Positions 52,866-61,138 of a stretch of 64,000 nt of DNA are shown piece by piece. Under the pieces are notes generated by a model. That model did no database searches and had not been told where the DNA came from. It saw nothing but the letters and a program-made list of their open reading frames with translations. The position numbers and the translations under genes are program-made. The DNA lies in NCBI GenBank assembly GCA_965225735.1, contig CBDDBN010000025.1, positions 310,001-374,000 on the forward strand. Direction: 5' to 3'. The DNA comes from Denitrobaculum sp965225735 (GTDB lineage: Bacteria > Pseudomonadota > Alphaproteobacteria > Kiloniellales > Kiloniellaceae). Each line of letters begins with the position of its first letter. Positions within the stretch are counted from its first letter, which is position 1.

Positions 52866-53870
52866 ATGCATTTCGTAAATAAACTGACATCCAAACTCTC
52901 CGCAGGCGCTTTAGCAGTCGCAGTGGTCGCAGGCGCGTCACACTCGATCAGCGCGGCGGAAAAAATCGATTTCGTACTCAATTGGAAACCCGGCGGCGAC
53001 CATTCGCCATACTATTGGGCGCTCAAGCAAGGCTGGTACGAGGAAGCCGGCCTCGACGTGCGCATCATCGAAGGTTCGGGCTCGGGCGCGGCTGCGAAAA
53101 AGATCGGCGTAGGCGCAAATCCGCTTGGAATCGTCGACCTGCCGACGGCGCTGCAGTTTCGCGGGAAGGACGCGGATCTGGTCGGCGTCATGAATGTCTA
53201 TGCCAATTCCGCTTACGGCCTCTATTGGAAGAAGTCTTCCGGCATCGAAACGGTTCAGGATCTGAAAGGCAAAAAGATCGGTGCGCCGGCTTTCGATGCG
53301 ACGCGCCAGATGTGGCCGGCGGTCGCCAAACGGCTGGGCCTCGGCGTCGACGATGTTAAGTGGGTGAATGTGAAGCCGACGGGCAAGGTCGCCGCCCTGA
53401 AGTCAGGCTCCATCGACGCAACCACGCACTTTTACAATGTGCACTACATCTACGAACGCATCTTCGGCGACGATATGGGTTACGCAGGCCTGCGCGACGA
53501 GGGCTTCAACACCTACTCGCTGTCGGTCTTTGCGAACGGCGAATACCTTAAAAAGAACCCGGAGACCGTCAAAGCCTTCGTCAAGGTTTCGCAACGGGCA
53601 TTCGTTGAATGCGCCGCAAACCCCACCCCCTGCATCGAGAACCTGGCGAAGGTCGGCAGCCAGAAGGTCGAAGACGTAACGGCCAACTGGAATCTGGTTA
53701 AGGTCCTGATCGACAACAAAGATCCGGACTTGCCCTTCGGAACCTTCAAGAAAGATCGTATGGAGCACGACTACAAGGCGGTCGAAGAGTCCTTCGACAT
53801 CACGCCTTACGACATCCATTCGGCCTATACCAATGAGTTTCTCGATCCGGCGTTGAAACTCAAGCAGTAA
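52866..53870 (+). CDS. ABC transporter substrate-binding protein, NMT1/THI5-like
   Basis: The 334-residue periplasmic receptor has a signal peptide (LTSKLSAGALAVAVVAGASH, cleavage near residue 30). The mature part has the NMT1 family start IDFVLNWKPGGDHSPYYWAL, IIEGSGSGAAAKKIGVGANP and LKGKKIGAPAFDATRQMWP. The family takes up thiamine precursors, taurine, nitrate or aromatic compounds; here context points to a catabolic substrate. ATG 52866 has GGAGG nine bases upstream. First gene of the operon. Confidence 0.9.
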   Translation: MHFVNKLTSKLSAGALAVAVVAGASHSISAAEKIDFVLNWKPGGDHSPYYWALKQGWYEEAGLDVRIIEGSGSGAAAKKIGVGANPLGIVDLPTALQFRGKDADLVGVMNVYANSAYGLYWKKSSGIETVQDLKGKKIGAPAFDATRQMWPAVAKRLGLGVDDVKWVNVKPTGKVAALKSGSIDATTHFYNVHYIYERIFGDDMGYAGLRDEGFNTYSLSVFANGEYLKKNPETVKAFVKVSQRAFVECAANPTPCIENLAKVGSQKVEDVTANWNLVKVLIDNKDPDLPFGTFKKDRMEHDYKAVEESFDITPYDIHSAYTNEFLDPALKLKQ

Positions 53871-53896
53871 GCCGGAAGGCGACACTGCACCTCCCG

Positions 53897-53928
53897 CCCC
53901 TGCCAATCGTCCTATCGGTTGGCAGGGG
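53897..53928 (+). terminator. Intercistronic hairpin after the binding-protein gene
   Basis: CCCCTGCCAA (53897-53906) and TTGGCAGGGG (53919-53928) form a perfect 10-bp stem, extendable with a G-U pair. There is no T run, so read-through to the enolase gene is expected, with the binding protein made in excess. Confidence 0.6.
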
Positions 53929-54017
53929 AACGACGGGCAGCAGTTACGTTTCTTACAAGACCAGGTAATCGATCGGCTCCCGGCTGAACCCCGGGGCTCG
54001 TTAGGGCATGCGAAAAA

Positions 54018-55403
54018 ATGACTGGCGCGGCAAAAGTAAAGATCAAAGACATTCGCTTGTTCGAACGAGACACTGTCCTGCGTATGCCCTTTCGCTTCGG
54101 CGCCGTTACGCTGCGCAGTGCGCCTCAAATGTTCGTCAAACTCGAAATCGAAGATGCTCAGGGCCGTCACTCGACCGGCTACAGCGCGGAAATCTTGGCA
54201 CCGAAATGGTTCGACAAGAACCCGGGCTTGAGCAACGAAGATAACTTCGAGCAGCTGCGCGAGTCTGTGCGTAAAGCGCGCGCAGCGTATCTGGAGAGCA
54301 GCTTAAAGACGCCTTTCTTGCTGTTCGCCGACAACTACACGGCCCAGCTCGACGTCCCTATAGATCAGCAGCTCGTCGCCTCTTTCGGTCCGGCATTTCT
54401 CGATCGCGCGGTCGTCGACGCGCTTTGCCGGCTCGAATGCATTTCTTTTTACACAGCCATCAAGAAAAACCGGGTCGGCATCTCACAACACGACATTGCG
54501 GAAGAGCTGGATAACGCAGAGATCATTCATTTTCTAACCCAGCTATCCCCTTCGAACCGGATCGCCGCCCGACATACCGTGGGTCTTTTGGATCCGCTCG
54601 AGGAGAACCCCGATCCGGTTGAGGACGGCCTGCCAGAGACACTTGCGCAGGTGGCGGAAACCTATGGAAATCAATACTACAAACTTAAGATTTCTGGAGA
54701 CGTGGAGGCGGACATCGACCGGCTCTGCAGGATTGTCGGGATTCTAAATCACCACAGGCCGGATTATCTGGTGAGCCTCGATGGCAACGAACAATTCACT
54801 GACATGGGGTCGTTTCTGGCGTTTTACCAAGAGCTGCGGAAGAAGCCCGAACTAACCCAGTTCCTGCAACGGATTCTGTTCATCGAACAGCCAGTCGCTC
54901 GAAGCGCGGCCTTGTCATCAGAGATGACAGCCTTCGATCAACTGCCCCCGGTGATCATCGACGAGTCGGACTGTTCGCTGGACTCTTTCCCAGAAGCCAT
55001 GGCGCTCGGTTATCGGGGCGTCTCAAGCAAGAGCTGCAAGGGCTTCTACAAATCGCTCATCAATCTCTACCGCTGCAAAAAGGCGGGATCCGGCTTTTTT
55101 CTCTCGGGCGAGGATCTGACGATGCAGGCCGGTATTGCCGTTCAACAGGATCTGGCCCTCGTCAATCTTCTTGGCCTCCGACACGTCGAGCGGAACGGTC
55201 ACCACTACGTAAAGGGCTTAGCATCTGTCGAGCGAAACGAGCAGAAGGAATTTATGGGACTTCACCCCGATCTCTATCGCGACAGCGAGGGCGTCGTTCG
55301 CCTCGACATCGTCGATGGATTGCTCAACATTTCCTCTCTGGACTGTCCGGGCTTCGCATCGCTTGCGCTACCGGACACCACAACAATGCGTTCAGTGCAA
55401 TGA
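54018..55403 (+). CDS. Enolase-superfamily enzyme (muconate-cycloisomerase-like subgroup)
   Basis: The 461-residue protein shows the catalytic set of the superfamily: KLK (K222, K224), metal ligands D255 (VSLDGNEQF), E290 (LFIEQP) and D315 (IIDESD), and a lysine region VSSKSCKG (338-341) on the opposite face. It would abstract the proton alpha to a carboxylate, giving dehydration, racemisation or cycloisomerisation. At 461 residues it is longer than most (about 370-400), with extra sequence at ~60-130. Substrate unknown; neighbours suggest an acidic sugar or related compound. Confidence 0.85.
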   Translation: MTGAAKVKIKDIRLFERDTVLRMPFRFGAVTLRSAPQMFVKLEIEDAQGRHSTGYSAEILAPKWFDKNPGLSNEDNFEQLRESVRKARAAYLESSLKTPFLLFADNYTAQLDVPIDQQLVASFGPAFLDRAVVDALCRLECISFYTAIKKNRVGISQHDIAEELDNAEIIHFLTQLSPSNRIAARHTVGLLDPLEENPDPVEDGLPETLAQVAETYGNQYYKLKISGDVEADIDRLCRIVGILNHHRPDYLVSLDGNEQFTDMGSFLAFYQELRKKPELTQFLQRILFIEQPVARSAALSSEMTAFDQLPPVIIDESDCSLDSFPEAMALGYRGVSSKSCKGFYKSLINLYRCKKAGSGFFLSGEDLTMQAGIAVQQDLALVNLLGLRHVERNGHHYVKGLASVERNEQKEFMGLHPDLYRDSEGVVRLDIVDGLLNISSLDCPGFASLALPDTTTMRSVQ

Positions 55404-55428
55404 GCAAACACGAGAGCGAAGTCTGATC

Positions 55429-56196
55429 ATGAGCAATTCTTCGAAACAGCTGAAGCGTATAGGCTTGGGCATACTCGCCCATATCATCTTCCTGGTCTTC
55501 TGGCAGGCCTTGGTCATGCTCCTGGACGTTCAGGAATACATCCTGCCGACGCCTATTGCGGCCCTTCAGTCGCTGTCCGAGCCCAACTACAACTGGCTGC
55601 ACCACACCTGGGTGACCACGCTGGAAATTTTCGGCGGATACAGCGTTGCTTTGATTTTCGGAGTGGGCGTTGCCCTGATCTTCACTTGGGTTCCGGCCAT
55701 CAATGCGGCGCTGATGCCGCTGTTCGTGACTCTGAACATGATCCCCAAGGTGGCGATGGCCCCTCTGTTCATCGTCTGGTTCAGCTACGGTATAGGACCA
55801 AACATCATCATTGCCTTCACCATCTGCTTTTTCCCGATCCTTCTGACAACGGTCCGCGGCCTCAACGAAGTGGAACCGGATCTGATCGACCTCGTGCGCG
55901 CGCTGCGCGGTTCGCGTTGGCAGATCTTCATTAAGATCCAACTCCCCGGCTCGCTGCCCTATCTCTTCTCCGGTATGAAAGTCGCCGCTGTGCTGGCCGT
56001 GGCGGGCGCCATCGTCGGGGAGTTCATCGCCTCCGATGCAGGTCTCGGCTACTTCCTGCTCATTGCCCAGGAGAACCTGGACATGGCCGCGATGGTCATG
56101 GCGCTGATCTTCATCTCCCTGGTCGGGATGGTGCTCTATGCGCTGGTGCTCCTGCTGGAAAGCCTGGTCGTCACCAAAGACGCACGGGTGGAGTAG
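55429..56196 (+). CDS. ABC transporter permease, NitT/TauT type
   Basis: The 255-residue permease has six helices and the loop EVEPDLIDLVRALRGSRWQI/FIKIQLPGSLPYLFSG that contacts the ATPase. It is the single permease for the NMT1-like receptor and the ATPase downstream. ATG 55429 is chosen; the frame upstream overlaps the enolase gene and lacks a ribosome site. Five bases separate it from the ATPase gene. Confidence 0.9.
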   Translation: MSNSSKQLKRIGLGILAHIIFLVFWQALVMLLDVQEYILPTPIAALQSLSEPNYNWLHHTWVTTLEIFGGYSVALIFGVGVALIFTWVPAINAALMPLFVTLNMIPKVAMAPLFIVWFSYGIGPNIIIAFTICFFPILLTTVRGLNEVEPDLIDLVRALRGSRWQIFIKIQLPGSLPYLFSGMKVAAVLAVAGAIVGEFIASDAGLGYFLLIAQENLDMAAMVMALIFISLVGMVLYALVLLLESLVVTKDARVE

Positions 56197-56201
56197 GAGT
56201 T

Positions 56202-56957
56202 ATGAGCAACGACAATCCCTTCATCTCACTGTCCAAGGTTCGCAAGGTCTTTCGCAAAGCGGGCGAAGAATTTGTCGCGGTTTCCGATGTCACGCTGGAC
56301 ATCCATGAAGGCGAACTCGTTTCGCTGGTTGGACCGTCGGGCTGCGGCAAGTCGACAATCCTCAAGATACTGGCAGGCCTGCACCCGCATGATGGCGGAG
56401 AGGTTTCCATGGGCTTCGACGCCAGCCGCGACATCGGCATGGTCTTTCAACAGGCCTTGCTGCTCAAGTGGCGGCGCATCATCGACAACGTTCTGCTCCC
56501 GGCTGAGATACTCGGGCTGCCGAAGGCGGAAAGCAAAGAACGCGCGCGCGATCTGTTGAATATGGTCGGGCTCAGCGAGTTCGAAAACTCCCACCCCTAC
56601 GAGCTCTCCGGCGGCATGCAACAACGCGCCGCAATCGCCCGAGCTCTAGTGCACGATCCGAAGGTCGTCCTCATGGATGAACCCTTCGGCGCGCTGGATG
56701 CGCTCACCCGCGAAAAGATGAATTTAGAGCTGCTCCGCATATGGCGCGACAGTAACAAGACCATCGTTTTCGTCACCCACGGCATTCAGGAGGCCGTCCT
56801 GTTGGGCACGCGCGTCGCGGTCCTCACGGCCGGGCCCGCGCGCATGGCGGAACAGTTCCCCATCGAACTACCCCACCCGCGCACGCTCGATATGAAGACG
56901 ACCGAACAATTCGGCGCCTATGCGCGCCGCATCTATCACCTGTTGGGAATGGAGTAA
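56202..56957 (+). CDS. ABC transporter ATP-binding protein, NitT/TauT type
   Basis: The 251-residue ATPase has Walker A GPSGCGKST (44-52), signature LSGGMQQR, Walker B VVLMDEPFGALD and the H-loop VFVTHGIQEAV. It energises the permease encoded just upstream. The stop is followed within five bases by the oxidoreductase gene, tying transport to catabolism. Confidence 0.93.
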   Translation: MSNDNPFISLSKVRKVFRKAGEEFVAVSDVTLDIHEGELVSLVGPSGCGKSTILKILAGLHPHDGGEVSMGFDASRDIGMVFQQALLLKWRRIIDNVLLPAEILGLPKAESKERARDLLNMVGLSEFENSHPYELSGGMQQRAAIARALVHDPKVVLMDEPFGALDALTREKMNLELLRIWRDSNKTIVFVTHGIQEAVLLGTRVAVLTAGPARMAEQFPIELPHPRTLDMKTTEQFGAYARRIYHLLGME

Positions 56958-56962
56958 CAAAT

Positions 56963-58114
56963 ATGGCTGAGATTCGGCTTGGTTTGATCATGCATGGCGT
57001 GACCGGGCGGATGGGAATGAATCAGCACCTGATTCGATCGATCCTGGCCATCCACAAGCAGGGCGGCGTTGCTCTCTCCAATGGAGACAGGGTCATGCCC
57101 GATCCCATCCTCGTCGGACGCAACGCCGAAAAAGTCGAGCAATTGGCAAAGGCGCACGGTGTCGAACGCTGGTCCGCCGACCTCGATCAGGCGCTTAGCA
57201 ACCCGGATGACACCCTGTTTTTCGATGCCGCCTCCACACAGCTTCGCGCGGATCTTCTCAAAAAAGCCATGGATGCCGGCAAAGCGATCTATTGCGAAAA
57301 ACCGATTGCCGAGAACCTGGACGATGCCGTCGATCTGGCTCGCTATGCCAAGACGCGCGGCATTAAGAACGGGGTCGTGCATGACAAACTCTCGCTGCCC
57401 GGTCTCCTGAAACTCAAGGCCCTAAAGGATTGGGGTTTCTTCGGAGACATCCTGTCGGTGCGGGGTGAATTCGGTTACTGGGTATTCGAAGGAGGGTGGC
57501 AAGAGGCGCAACGCCCCTCCTGGAACTACCGCAAGTCCGACGGCGGCGGCATCATTCTCGATATGCTGTGTCACTGGCGTTATGTTCTCGACTACACAAT
57601 CGCGCCGGTCAAAGCCTTGAGCTGCTACGGCGCCACGCACATTCCCCAACGCTTCGATGAACGGGGCGAAGCCTACGCCGCGGATGCCGACGACGCGGCC
57701 TATGCAACGTTCGAGCTTGAGGGCGGAATCGTCGCCCAGATGAATTCTTCCTGGTGCACCCGCGTGCGCCGGGACGATCTTGTGACCTTTCACGTCGACG
57801 GCACGCTTGGATCTGCGGTCGCGGGCCTTCACTCCTGTAAGACGCAGTCGCGGGTCAACACGCCGAAGCCTGTTTGGAATCCGGACGAGCCGCAAACCAT
57901 GAACTTCTTCGACGACTGGACGGAAGTGCCCAACAATCGGATCTACGATAATGGTTTCAAGCAGCAGTGGGAGGACTTCATCCGCCATCTGATGGAAGAC
58001 GCGCCCTGGCAGTACGACCTTCATTCGGGCGCAAAAGGCGTGCAGCTCGCCGAACTGGGACTTCAAAGCTGGGCCGAGCGCCGCTGGCTCGACGTGCCGG
58101 AACTCGAAATTTAG
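56963..58114 (+). CDS. Gfo/Idh/MocA-family oxidoreductase
   Basis: The 383-residue NAD(P)-dependent dehydrogenase has an N-terminal Rossmann segment with HGVTGRMGMNQHLI, the family lysine in YCEKPIAENLDD (EKP 112-114) and a C-terminal substrate domain (GGIILDMLCHWRYVLDY, with aspartate/histidine typical of the active site). These enzymes oxidise sugars, inositols or their derivatives. In this operon it may make the keto compound used by the DUF993 protein. It follows the ATPase by five bases. Confidence 0.88.
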   Translation: MAEIRLGLIMHGVTGRMGMNQHLIRSILAIHKQGGVALSNGDRVMPDPILVGRNAEKVEQLAKAHGVERWSADLDQALSNPDDTLFFDAASTQLRADLLKKAMDAGKAIYCEKPIAENLDDAVDLARYAKTRGIKNGVVHDKLSLPGLLKLKALKDWGFFGDILSVRGEFGYWVFEGGWQEAQRPSWNYRKSDGGGIILDMLCHWRYVLDYTIAPVKALSCYGATHIPQRFDERGEAYAADADDAAYATFELEGGIVAQMNSSWCTRVRRDDLVTFHVDGTLGSAVAGLHSCKTQSRVNTPKPVWNPDEPQTMNFFDDWTEVPNNRIYDNGFKQQWEDFIRHLMEDAPWQYDLHSGAKGVQLAELGLQSWAERRWLDVPELEI

Positions 58115-58124
58115 GACGGTCGCG

Positions 58125-59291
58125 ATGAACTCAATCAAACTGCCGGACCTCAATGGCGGCCTCAGCGAATTTACCCTGTCGCCGCCTCGAAATTTCGCGA
58201 CGAAAATAACGGGCAAACTCCCACGCATCGCCTACGCTGCGGCCCATGTGGTCGCGGATCCACTTGCCGACGTAGATCCCTGGCTGCAGCCTGCTGTCGA
58301 CTGGGACGCGACCATCGCCTATCGCCGCTATCTTTGGGATCTTGGTCTCGGCGTCGCCGAAGCAATGGATACGGCGCAGCGAGGCATGGGGCTTGACTGG
58401 AACGGCGCAAAGGAGCTTATCCGCCATTCGTTGGACGCCGCGAGAGACTTTCCCGACGCGAAAGTTGCCAACGGCTGTGGCACCGATCACCTCGCTCCAG
58501 ATGCAAGCCTTTCGACTGACGATGTCATTCGCGCTTACGAAGAGCAGATGGAAGTCATCGAAGGCCTTGGCGGCAGATTGATCATCATGGCCAGCCGCGC
58601 CCTGGCCGCCTGTGCCAAATCGCCTGATGACTATGCAAAGGTTTATGATCGAGTTTTGAATCAGGCAAGCGAGCCTGTCTTGATCCATTGGTTGGGCGAA
58701 ATGTTCGACCCGGCGCTGGAGGGCTACTGGGGACACGTCGACCATGATGCCGCGATGGACGTTTGCCTCGGCATTCTCGCCGACAACGCAGACAAGGTCG
58801 ACGGGATCAAGATATCCCTGCTGAACAAAGACAAAGAAATCATCATGCGCCGGCGTCTGCCGGATGGCGTGAAGATGTACACCGGTGACGACTTCAACTA
58901 CGCCGAACTTATCACCGGCGACGATCAGGGTTACTCGCACGCCCTTCTCGGAATTTTCGATCCGATCGCACCGGCGGCGAGCGCCGCCTTGGCTGCGATG
59001 GGCGAAGGCGACCTCGACAGCTTCAACAGCATTCTCGAACCGACGGTGCCTCTGTCGCGCCACATCTTCAAGGCTCCAACCAGGTTCTACAAAACTGGCG
59101 TGGTTTTCCTGGCGTATCTCAACGGCCACCAGAAGCACTTCACCATGATCGGCGGTCAGCAGAGCGCCCGCTCTCTTCAGCATCTTGCGGAGCTGTTTCG
59201 TCTGGCGGACCGCTGTGGTTTGCTCTCCGACCCAGAGGCCGCCGCGGCGCGCTTCAGGAACGTCATGCGGCCTTACGGCGTGGAAGGATAG
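58125..59291 (+). CDS. DUF993 protein, dihydrodipicolinate-synthase-like TIM barrel
   Basis: The 388-residue protein of the DUF993 family resembles class I pyruvate-type aldolases. A candidate Schiff-base lysine is K229 in VDGIKISLLN, aligned with GIKEA of DapA; MKMYTGDD-like sequence at ~252 and the HVVADPLADVDPW segment near 41 are family features. A retro-aldol or hydrolytic cleavage of a keto-sugar acid is plausible, but no activity is known to me for this family. Ten bases separate it from the oxidoreductase gene. Confidence 0.82.
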   Translation: MNSIKLPDLNGGLSEFTLSPPRNFATKITGKLPRIAYAAAHVVADPLADVDPWLQPAVDWDATIAYRRYLWDLGLGVAEAMDTAQRGMGLDWNGAKELIRHSLDAARDFPDAKVANGCGTDHLAPDASLSTDDVIRAYEEQMEVIEGLGGRLIIMASRALAACAKSPDDYAKVYDRVLNQASEPVLIHWLGEMFDPALEGYWGHVDHDAAMDVCLGILADNADKVDGIKISLLNKDKEIIMRRRLPDGVKMYTGDDFNYAELITGDDQGYSHALLGIFDPIAPAASAALAAMGEGDLDSFNSILEPTVPLSRHIFKAPTRFYKTGVVFLAYLNGHQKHFTMIGGQQSARSLQHLAELFRLADRCGLLSDPEAAAARFRNVMRPYGVEG

Positions 59292-59295
59292 GAAC

Positions 59296-60135
59296 TTGCG
59301 TGATCTTTCCAGCGATACGAGCCTCTTGTCTCTCAACGCGGCCACTGTTCGCAAACAGTGGAACCTGGAGCAAATCATAGAGGGCTGCGCGCGCCATCAA
59401 ATCGGCGCCATAGCGCCGTGGCGGGATCAGATTGCCGACTGCGGGCTCGACAAGGCCGCGCGCTTGATCCGCGACGCAGGACTAGGCGTAAGCGGCGTTT
59501 GTCGCGGCGGAATGTTCCCCGCGGCGGACCGCGCTAAGTTCGAAGCCAACGTAGAAGACAACCGAAAGGCCGTCGCCGAAGCGGCAACTCTCAACGCCGA
59601 CTGCCTGGTTCTGGTCGTCGGTGGCCTGGCAGAGGGTTCGCGGGATATTGCCGACGCGCGCCATCAGGTTGAGGAAGGCATCGCCTCGATACTCGAGTAC
59701 GCACGCGCGGCGCAGATTCCGCTTGCGATCGAACCCCTTCATCCCATGTATGCGGCCGACCGCGCTTGCGTGAACACACTCCGTCATGCGCTCGATATTT
59801 GCGACCGGCTCGGCTCAGGGGTCGGTGTTGCCGTCGATGTCTACCATGTCTGGTGGGATCCGGAGCTCGAATCCCAAATCGCGCGGGCCGGCGCGAACGA
59901 TCAACTGTTGGCTTATCACGTTTGCGATTGGCTGGTGCCAACCACCGACCTTTTGCTAGACCGGGGCATGATGGGCGACGGGGTCATCGAATTGAAAAAG
60001 ATCCGCGGCTGGATCGAAGCGGCAGGATACGACGACACCTGTGAAGTCGAAATCTTCTCAGCCGAGAACTGGTGGAAACGCCCGCCCGATGAGGTCCTGG
60101 CCACAGTTGTCGAGCGCCATCAGTCGGTGGTGTAG
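59296..60135 (+). CDS. Sugar phosphate isomerase/epimerase-family TIM barrel
   Basis: The 279-residue xylose-isomerase-like barrel has metal/active-site acidic residues in IPLAIEPLHPMY, GVAVDVYHVWWDP and DTCEVEIFS, and HVCDWLVPTTD. TTG 59296 is taken as start: AAGGA overlaps the DUF993 stop seven bases before it, and the longer frame from 59185 lies inside DUF993. Its tail overlaps the convergent AraC gene by 16 bases. Probably an isomerase, epimerase or lyase on a keto-sugar intermediate. Confidence 0.85.
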   Translation: MRDLSSDTSLLSLNAATVRKQWNLEQIIEGCARHQIGAIAPWRDQIADCGLDKAARLIRDAGLGVSGVCRGGMFPAADRAKFEANVEDNRKAVAEAATLNADCLVLVVGGLAEGSRDIADARHQVEEGIASILEYARAAQIPLAIEPLHPMYAADRACVNTLRHALDICDRLGSGVGVAVDVYHVWWDPELESQIARAGANDQLLAYHVCDWLVPTTDLLLDRGMMGDGVIELKKIRGWIEAAGYDDTCEVEIFSAENWWKRPPDEVLATVVERHQSVV

Positions 60136-61052
60136 CTCTCGATATACTGTCGCGGTGTCAAACCGGTGACCTGCTTGAACACACGATAAAAGTGCGAGAG
60201 ATCGCCGAACCCGGCATCCAGCGCGGAGAACAAGACATTGTCGGTCTCCAGCAGGCGTTTCTTGGCGAATTCCACCCGCAGCCGCGTGATGTAGGCTTTG
60301 ACTGTCTCCCCCTTCGCCTCGCGAAACAGAGTTGTATAGCGGCGGTAACTGATACCGGCCATGGCAGCCAGATCCTTGATCTGAACCTCTTCGGTGAAGC
60401 GTTCATCCAAAAAGTCGAGTGTACGGGTGAAGGCCTGAGCGCCTTTCGCCAACTCCGCCAAGGAGGCGGCTTCGCTGGCCGTTCGCGCAAGCGCGATCAA
60501 CAACTGGATAAGAAGTCCCCAAATCGCCGCTTCATGTCCTACACGGGCGGTCGTCTGCTCAAAGGCCATGCGTTGAAGGCTTGAGTGGATCGCCGCCCTG
60601 CGATGTGTCTGCAACATGCTCAGCGGTCGCATGGCGACGAACACCGACCGGAAATAGCGGTAGCCCGCGGCGAGATCGGGAACAGCCTGTAAAGTGTCCG
60701 CGTGGAAGCAGACCATCATCAAGGTAACCGGATCCGAGGGGTCGTCCGCGAACCTGTGTGCTTCCCCTGCCGGCAGAAACAAAACGTCATCTGTGTTCAG
60801 TCTTGTGCTCGAGGTCTTGGTCCAGAGCTGACCGCTCCCCCGCCGAATGAAGCAAAGCTTATCGAATGCCCATTCGCCCATTTCCATTTCGAAGCCTGGC
60901 GCGTGCCGGCTTTCGAAAACCAGTATGCTGTTTTCATTTAATTTTACTGATTTTGGCGATGTTCTAAACACAACGGACTCATGAAGAATTGCCGATTCTG
61001 CAAATAGATTTTTATCCGTCCTAGCCAAGACTTCAAGAGGCTTCCACTCCAT
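60120..61052 (-). CDS. AraC-family regulator
   Basis: The 310-residue regulator has an N-terminal cupin-like sensor (~40-150; FIRRGSGQLWTK, LFLPAGEAHRF) and a C-terminal double HTH (~215-305; VQIKDLAAMAGISYRRYTTL, FGDLSHFYRVFKQVTGLTPR). It lies between the catabolic operon and the divergent demethylase-like gene and may control either or both. Confidence 0.9.
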   Translation of the reverse strand: MEWKPLEVLARTDKNLFAESAILHESVVFRTSPKSVKLNENSILVFESRHAPGFEMEMGEWAFDKLCFIRRGSGQLWTKTSSTRLNTDDVLFLPAGEAHRFADDPSDPVTLMMVCFHADTLQAVPDLAAGYRYFRSVFVAMRPLSMLQTHRRAAIHSSLQRMAFEQTTARVGHEAAIWGLLIQLLIALARTASEAASLAELAKGAQAFTRTLDFLDERFTEEVQIKDLAAMAGISYRRYTTLFREAKGETVKAYITRLRVEFAKKRLLETDNVLFSALDAGFGDLSHFYRVFKQVTGLTPRQYIESYTTD

Positions 61053-61138
61053 GATCGAAGGCTATGGCCGGATGCCGCCGTTTCTGTCGGCTTTACGGCT
61101 CAAAAAATATAATTGCGTTGTAAAATGGGAGGAAATCC

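Noticed and set aside
58131..59378. 415-codon minus-strand frame antisense to the DUF993 gene
   Set aside because: DUF993 is supported by operon spacing and family sequence; the opposite frame shows no domain.
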